A stretch of DNA of 43,475 nucleotides, from positions 1 to 43,475 of the IMG/VR virus record IMGVR_UViG_3300020348_000003. One strand, given 5' to 3'. Source of the stretch: a virus. This document shows positions 35,321-42,521 of this stretch, piece by piece. How positions within the stretch are numbered: position 1 is the stretch's first letter; each line of letters begins with the position of its first letter. A model generated the notes under the pieces. The model was not told the origin of the DNA. It worked only from the letters and a program-made list of their open reading frames with translations, and made no database searches. The position numbers and the translations under genes are program-made.

Positions 35321-36345
35321 GTTTATTATTAACCTTACTATTTAGCTGTACATTACTGCAAGCTCAAGAGCTAAAGAAAGCGTTTAAGTTTTCTACGTTC
35401 TACGCAGCTGTTAACGGAGGTAACTCTGTATCAGATCAGACTATATACTCTGTTACTGACGGGTTAACTCAAGAGACTATAGCAACACCTTTTGACTATA
35501 GTTTATCTATGGGAGTGCGTAAGATCGCTAGGTTTGGTTATGAAAACAGAGCTAATGCTTTCTATGACGGATCAGAAACATCTTGGTCTGCTGACGCTAA
35601 TATAGGTAAGCGTAACGGTATAGAGTTTCTTGGAGAAGTTACATACGAAAGGCAACAAGGTAGAGAGTTTTTTAACCAGCACCACTTTTTTCGTTACATC
35701 GGAGACAAACTTATGGCGAAGGTTGAGTACCTTGAAGACGGGTTTGCAGACATTGAGTACTTTGAAGGATCACAGCGATTTCGACTTAAGCTCGGTAAGA
35801 AGTTTTCTTTGCACGCGGGTGTTGCACAGCGTATCTCAGAACCTTACGGATATGATCCACTTGAAGAGTGGAAGCTGGCAACAGGAGACATACACTACAC
35901 TTACCTCGCAATTGAAGAAGGATATTCACACAACCTTACTACAGGCGAGTACCTCGCTCCTGACGGGACAGTCGTTGCAACAAACACTGAGGTCTGGGAG
36001 GCAGTCACTATCCCTAACATCTTATCTGAATACACTGCTAGAAAAAGAAGTGAACTCGCTCGTCAATGGAATTACTCAGTGGTTGCCGGGTTCGACTTCT
36101 ATCACTTTACAGACGATTTCTGGTTCCACACATGGGGAAATATTTTACCCTATCATTACGACACTGGAGGTGAGTATATGTATCACAATACAGTAGGTGG
36201 TCAATGGCTTGACTACTCAGCTGGTTTAATATATGGACACAAATTTAACAAACACATAGGAGTATTCCTTGAAGGTAGGTATTATAAGTACTGGAATAGA
36301 GAGTGGTACAACTTTAAGTGTGGAGCAAACTATGTAATCTTTTAA
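35302..36345 (+). CDS. Exported beta-barrel-like outer-membrane or surface protein
   Basis: This 347-residue protein begins with a signal peptide (residues 1-21, two Arg/Leu runs then 'SCTLLQA') probably cleaved before Gln22, the flavobacterial pattern. A Cys at 16 does not sit in a good lipobox. The mature part alternates aromatic and polar residues in strands ('FKFSTFYAAVNGG', 'GDKLMAKVEYLEDGFADIEY', 'SAGLIYGHKFNKHIGVFLEGRYYKYW') and ends in '...YVIF', the C-terminal aromatic typical of outer-membrane barrels. The first 19 bases overlap the 3' end of the giant gene, encoding its last zinc knuckle in another frame. Codon use from about 35640 to 36130 is richer in G/C-ending codons than neighbours, hinting at separate origin. 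Envelope location is inferred. Confidence 0.65.
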   Translation: MLLPRLSLLLTLLFSCTLLQAQELKKAFKFSTFYAAVNGGNSVSDQTIYSVTDGLTQETIATPFDYSLSMGVRKIARFGYENRANAFYDGSETSWSADANIGKRNGIEFLGEVTYERQQGREFFNQHHFFRYIGDKLMAKVEYLEDGFADIEYFEGSQRFRLKLGKKFSLHAGVAQRISEPYGYDPLEEWKLATGDIHYTYLAIEEGYSHNLTTGEYLAPDGTVVATNTEVWEAVTIPNILSEYTARKRSELARQWNYSVVAGFDFYHFTDDFWFHTWGNILPYHYDTGGEYMYHNTVGGQWLDYSAGLIYGHKFNKHIGVFLEGRYYKYWNREWYNFKCGANYVIF

Positions 36346-36348
36346 GAT

Positions 36349-36633
36349 ATGGCAAAGCAAATAGGTGAGGATACTAAAGTAACACTAGACCTCAAGACAA
36401 TCGGTATGGCATCAGCAGGGTTAGCTGCTTTAATTGGTATGTACTTTACGCTACAAGCTGATATAGCTTTAGCAAAGGAACTGCCTGAACCACTACCACC
36501 AGACGTAACTCGTATGGAGTTTGATATGAAAGATAAACTAGTGCGTCAGACTATTATGACTACACAAGAAGATGTGTCTGAGCTCAAAGAAGATCTTGAT
36601 CGTATTGAAGAAAAAATCGATAAACTAAACTAG
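36349..36633 (+). CDS. Membrane-anchored coiled-coil protein
   Basis: This 94-residue protein has one hydrophobic helix at about residues 17-36 ('TIGMASAGLAALIGMYFTLQ') and a Pro-rich hinge ('ELPEPLPPDV'). It ends in a heptad-patterned C-terminal helix at about 68-94 ('EDVSELKEDLDRIEEKIDKL'). The N-terminus is short and charged, so the coiled coil probably faces the periplasm. The pattern resembles inner-membrane spanins or virion-associated anchors. It lies between two exported proteins, three bases from the first and two from the next. I cannot decide between spanin-like and scaffold-like roles. Confidence 0.6.
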   Translation: MAKQIGEDTKVTLDLKTIGMASAGLAALIGMYFTLQADIALAKELPEPLPPDVTRMEFDMKDKLVRQTIMTTQEDVSELKEDLDRIEEKIDKLN

Positions 36634-36635
36634 TC

Positions 36636-37004
36636 ATGGAAGAGACAATGAACTTTAGGACAGTGTTAGCATACATATTCTTAATGCTATGTATGTTTGT
36701 AGCTGGCACGGCTTTTGGGCAGAACATGTGCAATAGTGATATCTGTGTTGTACAGTTTAATGCCAGTTGGAACGCGAGTAATAGTGTAGATTATCTTGAC
36801 AAGCTAACTGACTGTGAGGTTATGAACGTCAATATAGACGAGGGAACTTATCAGTCTGACTACGAGATCGTAGTAGTACCTACTATTATAGTCTTCAACG
36901 GTAAAGAAGTTGAAAGGTTTCAAGCAAACATCATGATGCAAATGGAAGCTACGCGCAAAGAAGTGCAGAACGTAGTTGATGAAATTATATATAGTGATTT
37001 TTAA
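36636..37004 (+). CDS. Exported thioredoxin-fold protein lacking the CXXC active site
   Basis: This 122-residue protein has a signal peptide; the better start is the second Met (M5, position 36648), giving 'MNFRTVLAYIFLMLCMF' and a likely cut before Gln29 ('GTAFG/Q'). The mature part has the thioredoxin pattern: a 'VVQFNASW' strand, then W45-N-A-S-N where thioredoxins have WCGPC, so both catalytic Cys are Asn. The cis-Pro segment 'VVVPTIIVFNGKEV' (P82) and a C-terminal helix follow. Other Cys (32, 37, 60) are not in CXXC. It is probably a periplasmic binding or scaffolding protein, not a redox enzyme. It ends one base before the T9SS-tagged gene. Confidence 0.7.
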   Translation: MEETMNFRTVLAYIFLMLCMFVAGTAFGQNMCNSDICVVQFNASWNASNSVDYLDKLTDCEVMNVNIDEGTYQSDYEIVVVPTIIVFNGKEVERFQANIMMQMEATRKEVQNVVDEIIYSDF

Positions 37005-39302
37005 ATGAAGAAGTTAGGATACATATTTGTGATACTGTTTTGGCTGCTAGCTAGTACATTGTTAGGACAGGGCAGTTGGTTAGATATTACTGTGCAAACA
37101 GATAACTACGGCGGCGAAACATCGTGGGAGATATTAAACGAAGATGAAGAAGTTGTCGCAGTTAATCCTCCATACCAAGACAATAGCTTATTAACTGTAA
37201 CAAAGTTCTTACCTGCTGGTGATTACCAGTTTGTCATGATGGACGCTTTTGGTGATGGTATTTGCTGTGGCTTTGGTGAAGGTTTTTATAGATTACATAA
37301 TGCCTGTGGTTTAGATACAGCTAATTATGAGTTTAACACAGCGGTTGATACTATAGACTTTACGCTTAATCCTTGTTTACCGCTAGTACCAGGTTGCACT
37401 AACGATCTAGCAAACAACTATAATCCATGGGCTACTGTTGAAGACGGTACGTGTAATGTTATTGAGTGCGACTCAGCTGAGACGTTGGTATCTATGGAAT
37501 TAACGTTAGACACTTGGCCTAACGAAACTGGTTTTACTTTAGTTGATTTAGCTGTTGGTCAGTTTTATGAGCAGGTGTTTCCTGGTGAGTACAACTTTGG
37601 TGATCAGCTCGTTACATATACATACGACTTTTGTGTATCGCTAGGCTTTGAGTTAATACTAGTAGACACGTTTGGTGACGGGCTTAACGGCTCAGCTTCG
37701 GGTGGTGAAGATGGCGCTTGTATTATTACAGCTTGTGATAGTGTTATATGGGAGCTAGAAGATTTAGCATTTGCAGAGTTTGACGGTGGCACAATGTACT
37801 CTGGAGCTATATTTACTGAGCCATGCCCACCTGCACCTGACGTACCTGGTTGTATGGATGATGACTATGTAGATTATAACCCACTAGCAACAGTGCAAGA
37901 TACTTGTGAAACACCACACGTATGGGGCTGCACAAATCCTGAGGCGTTTAACTACGATAGCTTAGCTACTATATCAGACAACAATAGCCCTTGTGCTATT
38001 AACGTTACTATTGAAGATGACGGCGGTGATGGTTGGGGTAACTCAAAGCTAGGTATGATACAAGGCGATCAGCAATGGTTATTTACTATGGGTCCTGGTT
38101 CGTTTGAACAGTCGTGGACTATTAACTTAGACTCTGACGCAGAGGTAAAGCTTTATTATTTTCAACAAGGTAATGCTCAACAGTCAGCACAAGAGCTAGC
38201 GTTTCAAACGTTACACAACTCCGTGTTGATCACTAACGAGGCTGGTGATACACTATTGTCTGAAGGTACAAACCCTTTCTTTGATAACGGGCAAGGCGCG
38301 TTACAGCCATTTGATGAACCTAACTGGACTACGTACAGCTTTATACCTTATTGCGGTGATAGCTGCGAGCCGTTTAGCTATGGCTGTACAGATGAGCTAG
38401 CACAGAACTACAGCGCTGAAGTAAACACAGAAGACGGTAGCTGCTACTATCAAGCTGGTTGTACTCAAGCAGGTTACTTAGAATATTATACACAAGGCTA
38501 TGAAGCTGATTACGATAACGGAGACTGTCAGACGTTAGCAGTATTTGGCTGCATGGACGAACAAGCATTTAACTATAACCCAGAAGCAAACGTCGATAAC
38601 GAGGGTTGTATACCTGTAGTGTTAGGCTGCACGAACCCACTTGCTTTCAACTACAACTCGGCCGCTAATACTGACGATGATAGCTGTATACCTTTCGTCT
38701 ACGGTTGCACGGACGCAACAATGTTTAACTATGATCCGGAAGCTAACGCTGAAGATGGTAGCTGTATTCCTTACATTTATGGCTGTACTGACAGTAGCGC
38801 CTTTAATTATGATCCAGCTGCTAATACTGACAATGGCTCGTGCGAGGAAGTGGTGGTCGACTGTATGGACCCGCTAGCGTACAACTATAACGAGCTTGCA
38901 AACGAACCTGCAGACAATTGTTTATACGACGCCGGTTGTATTGGTGGACCTGGTGAACCATACTGGTTGAATGACTTGTGTTATGCTTGGGTAATTGAAG
39001 CAGATCCATATTGTTGTAGTAATGAGTGGGATAATACTTGTCAAGCAACATATGACTACTGTAGTGTAACAGGTATAGAATCCGTGCTAGCTGGTGATGA
39101 CTTAGTTGTCTACCCAAACCCGGTGGGCAACGTGTTAAACATAAATCAAAACGTTGACGTAGACGTGATCGATTCAAACGGACGTATCATAGTATCTAAA
39201 ACAAATACGAACGCGATAGACGCGTCCCTATGGCCTCCAGGAATACACATGGTACGTATTGTTTGGAACGGTCGCGTTGTTGTCAAGAGAGTTATTAAAT
39301 GA
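37005..39302 (+). CDS. Secreted mosaic protein with T9SS type A sorting domain
   Basis: This 765-residue protein has a signal peptide (residues 1-21, cut before Q22). Two domains follow with calcium-type motifs 'DAFGDGICCG' (80-89) and 'DTFGDGLNG' (221-229), a fold typical of secreted Bacteroidetes proteins. Nine copies of a Cys repeat 'GC(T/M)xxxAxNYxxxAxxxxxxC' lie between about residues 130 and 640. A cysteine-rich segment ('DPYCCSNEWDNTC') follows from about 667. The last 75 residues are a T9SS C-terminal domain with 'VVYPNPVGNVLNI' (about 701-713), a 'DSNGRIIVSK' strand, and a final 'VVVKRVIK'. In Bacteroidota this signal sends proteins through the outer membrane and often fixes them to the surface. 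Its presence beside exported phage proteins suggests a phage-encoded host-surface protein rather than a virion fibre, but both remain possible. Confidence 0.75.
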   Translation: MKKLGYIFVILFWLLASTLLGQGSWLDITVQTDNYGGETSWEILNEDEEVVAVNPPYQDNSLLTVTKFLPAGDYQFVMMDAFGDGICCGFGEGFYRLHNACGLDTANYEFNTAVDTIDFTLNPCLPLVPGCTNDLANNYNPWATVEDGTCNVIECDSAETLVSMELTLDTWPNETGFTLVDLAVGQFYEQVFPGEYNFGDQLVTYTYDFCVSLGFELILVDTFGDGLNGSASGGEDGACIITACDSVIWELEDLAFAEFDGGTMYSGAIFTEPCPPAPDVPGCMDDDYVDYNPLATVQDTCETPHVWGCTNPEAFNYDSLATISDNNSPCAINVTIEDDGGDGWGNSKLGMIQGDQQWLFTMGPGSFEQSWTINLDSDAEVKLYYFQQGNAQQSAQELAFQTLHNSVLITNEAGDTLLSEGTNPFFDNGQGALQPFDEPNWTTYSFIPYCGDSCEPFSYGCTDELAQNYSAEVNTEDGSCYYQAGCTQAGYLEYYTQGYEADYDNGDCQTLAVFGCMDEQAFNYNPEANVDNEGCIPVVLGCTNPLAFNYNSAANTDDDSCIPFVYGCTDATMFNYDPEANAEDGSCIPYIYGCTDSSAFNYDPAANTDNGSCEEVVVDCMDPLAYNYNELANEPADNCLYDAGCIGGPGEPYWLNDLCYAWVIEADPYCCSNEWDNTCQATYDYCSVTGIESVLAGDDLVVYPNPVGNVLNINQNVDVDVIDSNGRIIVSKTNTNAIDASLWPPGIHMVRIVWNGRVVVKRVIK
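37392..38921 (+). repeat. Nine copies of a Cys-bounded GC(T/M)..A.NY repeat in the secreted protein
   Basis: Each unit is about 22-26 residues, opens with GC (DC in the last), has a central 'A(F/Y)NY(N/D)' core and an 'A(T/N)' plus acidic loop, and closes with Cys. Units start at about G130, then two further copies, then a near-continuous run from G460 (38382) to C639. The first three are separated by larger domains. The paired Cys suggest disulfides, implying folding outside the cytoplasm. The DNA copies have diverged, so the array is old rather than a recent slippage product. Confidence 0.75.
39075..39299 (+). other. T9SS type A C-terminal sorting domain (coding)
   Basis: Residues 691-765 of the secreted protein show the block order of the type A domain: 'YPNP' opening with a hydrophobic run, a middle strand 'VDVIDSNGRIIVSK', a 'DASLWPPGIHMVRI' turn and strand, and a basic 'VVVKRVIK' end. 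The family consensus has the same spacing, with Gly-Xaa-(Y/H) in the turn. It is intact and ends at the stop codon, which overlaps the next ATG. Confidence 0.8.
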
Positions 39303-39931
39303 TTAAGTATATTGGCCAACATATATTTGACTTTATAGCTAGGTTCCGTAGCGATGTACATGTAAGCGGCACCACGCGTTTAGATGGTGATCTTAGAATG
39401 GATGGCGCAACTATAAGTTCTATACAAACATCTGCTGAATCGTTCACTGATAACAACACCAGCATTATGACTTCAGCTGCTATTGATGATCGTATTAATG
39501 CAGCTGCTGGTGGAGTAACAGCAGACCCATTCAGCACTACTGTTATAAAAGTATTACCAAATCAATTTGTAATTAACGACGATGCTGGTCGACCTCTTAT
39601 GGTAGAAGACGATACTTCTAACACATTAGGTGTAAGTTGTTTTGGCACTACAGATGAAATGTATGCTTGGCAAAAGCTACCTACTGGATATAAAGCAACT
39701 CATGTACAGGTGCACGCTAGCGCTAGTACTAGTAATGCGGTTACGGTTAGATCATATAACTACGTTACAGGAGCTGACAACAACGTGTCTGAAACAACAG
39801 GTGACCTTGGCGCAAACATTGATATAACAGATATACCGGCGGCTAACGGTCAAGATTTAGTAATAAAAGTAGCGCCTGCGTCTGGGTCAACAATAATTTT
39901 TGGCGCAACAGTAACAATAGCAACAATATAA
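39299..39931 (+). CDS. Putative appendage/structural protein
   Basis: This 210-residue protein begins 'IKYIGQHIFDFIARFRSDV', continues with 'GTTRLDGDLRMDGATISS' (a beta-helix-like start of fibre proteins), 'ESFTDNNTSIMTSAAIDDRI', and a Gly/Thr/Ala-rich beta C-terminal half. These features recur in small fibre or decoration proteins of marine phages. The ATG overlaps the T9SS gene's stop by four bases, so the two are translated together although only one is predicted to be secreted. There is no signal peptide. Confidence 0.6.
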   Translation: MIKYIGQHIFDFIARFRSDVHVSGTTRLDGDLRMDGATISSIQTSAESFTDNNTSIMTSAAIDDRINAAAGGVTADPFSTTVIKVLPNQFVINDDAGRPLMVEDDTSNTLGVSCFGTTDEMYAWQKLPTGYKATHVQVHASASTSNAVTVRSYNYVTGADNNVSETTGDLGANIDITDIPAANGQDLVIKVAPASGSTIIFGATVTIATI

Positions 39932-39932
39932 C

Positions 39933-40274
39933 ATGGCATTATCTACAGCAAAACACGAGCGAATACACAATAAGACTGGTAGTGATTTAGCAGCTATCAA
40001 AGCTAACTTTGACAACGGCAAACACTTAGACGCCATTGATTTTCCTGTAGAATCTGCAATTATGTATCAGATACAAAAGATGCAAGAAGAGCTTGATTAT
40101 CTTAGAACAGAAATTAGTGATAATAAAGACAATAGAATTAATATAGGTAGTAACACGACAATAGCTTTTGGCGATATGATTACAACTACTGTTAAAGGTA
40201 GAAGTTCATATTCTATAGTTATGACTGTGACAAACGGCGGGGTAAGCAAAACAATAACTCATACACTAACATAA
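39933..40274 (+). CDS. Small structural protein with coiled coil
   Basis: This 113-residue protein has an N-terminal basic/polar part ('KHERIHNKTGSDLAAIKANF'), a short helix with heptads ('MYQIQKMQEELDYLRTEI', about residues 49-66) and a C-terminal beta sandwich-like part ending 'SKTITHTLT'. It is embedded in the structural cluster and overlaps the next gene by one base (TAATG). No family recognised; a fibre trimerisation element is possible. Confidence 0.6.
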   Translation: MALSTAKHERIHNKTGSDLAAIKANFDNGKHLDAIDFPVESAIMYQIQKMQEELDYLRTEISDNKDNRINIGSNTTIAFGDMITTTVKGRSSYSIVMTVTNGGVSKTITHTLT

Positions 40275-40585
40275 TGGCAGGTACAGGATTTTTTGATTTA
40301 ACTTCAGCTGCTACAACTACTTTAATAGCTAAAGAATCTGTAGCTCAGGGAAATATTAGAACAGCAAGCATATGTAACCAGCATGCCAGCAACGATATAG
40401 CCGTAGACTTATTCTATGACGACGGTTTAGGTAACGCTGATTCAGATGTGTATATTATTAAAAATACAGTAATACCTCCTGGCGCAAGTTTGTTTTTAGA
40501 TAATTTAAGCTTTGACAGCTTTGCTCAAAATTTAAAAATAACATTAGTAGGTAGTGGTTTACCAGTATCAGTAATATTAAAATAA
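40274..40585 (+). CDS. Small beta-sandwich structural protein
   Basis: This 103-residue protein is dominated by beta strands ('TASICNQHASNDIAVDLFYDD', abbreviated here, and 'YIIKNTVIPPGASLFLDN'), ending 'VSVILK'. The 'IPPGASLFLDN' strand-turn is typical of short phage decoration or fibre-tip proteins. It overlaps the endolysin start by one base (TAATG). No signal peptide is seen. Function is inferred from composition and position only. Confidence 0.6.
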   Translation: MAGTGFFDLTSAATTTLIAKESVAQGNIRTASICNQHASNDIAVDLFYDDGLGNADSDVYIIKNTVIPPGASLFLDNLSFDSFAQNLKITLVGSGLPVSVILK

Positions 40586-41046
40586 TGGACAAAATAAGTG
40601 ATCATATAAGTTATAGAGAAGCAACTCGCTCGAACACGGCTTTACGTAGAGGTATTGACAATATACCAGACGTAGAAGAAATAGAAAACATGAAGCTCAT
40701 AGCTGAAAAAGTATTTGAACCTTTACGTAAGTTTGTTGGAGGTCCAATTAAAATAAACAGCTTTTACAGATCACCTGAGCTAAACGTAGCTATTGGTGGT
40801 AGTAAAAAGTCGCAGCACTGTCATGGACAAGCAATTGATCTTGATGATACGTATGGACATAGAACAAACGCTTCTATGTTTACGTATATTAAAAATCACT
40901 TAGACTTCGATCAGATTATATGGGAGTTTGGTGACGATAAAAATCCAGCTTGGGTACACGTGAGTTATGTATCAGAAGAAGACAATAGACACAGGTGTCT
41001 TAGAGCCGTGAAGAAAAACGGTAAGACACATTATGAATTAATGTAA
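40585..41046 (+). CDS. Endolysin, M15-type D-Ala-D-Ala peptidase
   Basis: This 153-residue protein carries the zinc motif of M15 peptidases: 'SQHCHGQAIDLD' gives S76-x-H78-x2-G81-x-A83-x-D85, and 'WVHVSY' supplies H125. An N-terminal helix and 'KINSFYRSPELN' precede it, matching the Peptidase_M15_3 pattern used by many phage endolysins that cut cross-linked peptide stems. There is no signal peptide, so release would depend on a holin such as the 1523-1951 gene. It is coupled to its upstream neighbour by a one-base overlap. The family call is strong, the exact bond cut is inferred. Confidence 0.85.
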   Translation: MDKISDHISYREATRSNTALRRGIDNIPDVEEIENMKLIAEKVFEPLRKFVGGPIKINSFYRSPELNVAIGGSKKSQHCHGQAIDLDDTYGHRTNASMFTYIKNHLDFDQIIWEFGDDKNPAWVHVSYVSEEDNRHRCLRAVKKNGKTHYELM

Positions 41047-41444
41047 TGCCTTATAAACAGAAAAATAATCCTTTCCCAGTAACATCTTGCGGTAGACGTA
41101 GAACGTTTACGCAAGGTGGTAATCCTGGTAATGATAGGACTAAAGATAATCCGTTTAAAAAAGCAGAGCCTCGTAGAACTATTGGTAAAGGTAAGAACTT
41201 TAATCCTGTCGCTAAAGATAAAAGCGCTACTGGTGGAGCAGCAGGTGGCGGTATGACAGAGAAAGGTGTAAGAGAATATAAACGTAAAAATCCTGGCAGC
41301 AAGTTGCAGACGGCTGTAACTACTAAGCCTTCAAAGCTAAAGCCAGGTAGCAAAGCTGCTAAACGTAGAAAATCGTTCTGCGCTAGATCAAAGAGTTGGA
41401 CTTCTGAAAGAGGTAAAGCTGCTAGACGTAGATGGAATTGTTAA
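41046..41444 (+). CDS. Small very basic protein with shared N-terminal tag
   Basis: This 132-residue protein is rich in Lys, Arg, Gly and Pro with little hydrophobic core. It starts 'MPYKQKNNPF', a tag repeated almost exactly at the start of the 42953 gene, and has a second 'DNPFKKAEPRR' near residues 36-46. The end is a Cys-bearing basic stretch ('RRKSFCARSKSW', then 'GKAARRRWNC'). It probably binds nucleic acid or coats packaged DNA, inferred from charge alone. It overlaps the endolysin stop by one base (TAATG). Confidence 0.65.
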   Translation: MPYKQKNNPFPVTSCGRRRTFTQGGNPGNDRTKDNPFKKAEPRRTIGKGKNFNPVAKDKSATGGAAGGGMTEKGVREYKRKNPGSKLQTAVTTKPSKLKPGSKAAKRRKSFCARSKSWTSERGKAARRRWNC

Positions 41445-41448
41445 GATC

Positions 41449-41712
41449 ATGGCATTTAAAATGAAAAAAGCTGGAGTTAAACAGATTATATCTGAACTCA
41501 ATAAAGCTTCTAAACTACATAAAGGACAAGCTGAAAAGCTAGAAAAAATGATTAGCTCTAAAAACTCGCCGTTAAAAGGTAAGATAAGTGGGCCTTGTAA
41601 AACCGCTGCTAAACGCAAGTTTAAAGTATGGCCTAGCGCTTATGCTTCTGGTTGGGGTGTACGCTGCACTAGAGCTGGTGGGCCTAGTAAAATGGGTAAA
41701 AGTAAAAAGTAA
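41449..41712 (+). CDS. Small basic protein with WPSAYASGW motif
   Basis: This 87-residue protein has a helical basic first half ('AFKMKKAGVKQIISELNKAS') and a C-terminal 'AAKRKFKVWPSAYASGWGVR' motif (about residues 56-75). I recall that motif from small basic proteins of marine phages and giant viruses. It contains 'NSPLKGK', echoing the N(S/N)P(L/F) tags of neighbouring genes. Its stop overlaps the PAP2-like ATG by one base. Nucleic-acid binding is likely from charge; its role is unknown. Confidence 0.65.
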   Translation: MAFKMKKAGVKQIISELNKASKLHKGQAEKLEKMISSKNSPLKGKISGPCKTAAKRKFKVWPSAYASGWGVRCTRAGGPSKMGKSKK

Positions 41713-42521
41713 TGGCTGATTTATTTAAGGACTTTAATATAAAGCCGCTTATGAAACGTAAGCCGCCAAGTGATAACTCGTTTGATACTAATCAAGAGAT
41801 CAAACAGTTAACTAAAATTCCTATAAATAAAAAGTTTATTACAGAAAAAGACGACATACAAGGTACTTTTAAAAAAGTAGCTAAGTCTGCTGGCGTAGAA
41901 TATCCTAAAGAATTAGTTAGCCAATTAATTAAAGACTCTAGTAAAACTATACTTAAACTAAAAAAACATTTTAATAGACCTAGACCTAAAGTATTAGCAA
42001 AAAAATCTAATATAAAACTAGAAACTGTTGAAATGGCTTCTATGAAAACACCATCGTATCCTTCAGGACATTCTGCTCAAGGAGTTTTAATAGGTGAAGC
42101 TTTAGCTGATATGTATCCTAAAGCTGCTGCTAAGTTTAGAAAGGCTGGCAAAGATATATCTCGTAGTAGAAACGTAGCTAGAGCTCATTATAAGTCTGAC
42201 TCAAAGTTTGGAGAAGATTTAGGTATGCAAATGTATAAGCATTACAAAGGTAAATCACCTTTAACTAAAAAACCTAAAGGCGCACCTGACTGGCATGACT
42301 CTGATGCACCTGATGCTAAAGGTAAGTTTAGAGATTTGTCAGCAAGTGGTTTAGCTAGCTGGTTAATTAAAAGTAGACGTGGTAACTTGTCTAGAATTAT
42401 AAGTAGCTTAAACCAGCAGATCGTATTTAATCGTAAGAAAAATCCTAGCTATGCTTCTAAGATGCGTAAGACTCAAGACATAGTTAGAAAAAGATTAGGC
42501 AAAAAGAAAGATGGCAAGTAA
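41712..42521 (+). CDS. Soluble PAP2-type acid phosphatase with a second basic domain
   Basis: This 269-residue protein carries all three PAP2/class A acid phosphatase motifs in order: KX6RP (K84 with R91-P92, or K82 with R89-P90), PSGH at 117-120 (in 'SYPSGHSAQ') and SRX5HX3D (S152, R153, H159, D163). The active-site histidine and aspartate are intact. There are no membrane helices, unlike lipid phosphatases of the family, so it is probably a soluble or virion-borne phosphatase. A second region (about 193-262, 'WHDSDAPDAKGKFRDLSAS') is a basic domain I do not name. It overlaps the next gene by 11 bases. Substrate is unknown. Confidence 0.75.
   Translation: MADLFKDFNIKPLMKRKPPSDNSFDTNQEIKQLTKIPINKKFITEKDDIQGTFKKVAKSAGVEYPKELVSQLIKDSSKTILKLKKHFNRPRPKVLAKKSNIKLETVEMASMKTPSYPSGHSAQGVLIGEALADMYPKAAAKFRKAGKDISRSRNVARAHYKSDSKFGEDLGMQMYKHYKGKSPLTKKPKGAPDWHDSDAPDAKGKFRDLSASGLASWLIKSRRGNLSRIISSLNQQIVFNRKKNPSYASKMRKTQDIVRKRLGKKKDGK

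Noticed and set aside
35630-36196. 188-codon + strand frame overlapping the barrel-like gene
   Set aside because: It lies wholly within a gene with a signal peptide and coherent strand pattern, its product is low-complexity Ser/Thr/Leu-rich, and it has no plausible start context.
38821-39177. 118-codon minus-strand open frame under the T9SS-tagged gene
   Set aside because: It is antisense to the Cys repeats and sorting domain and its His/Leu/Arg-rich product looks like complementary-strand composition.
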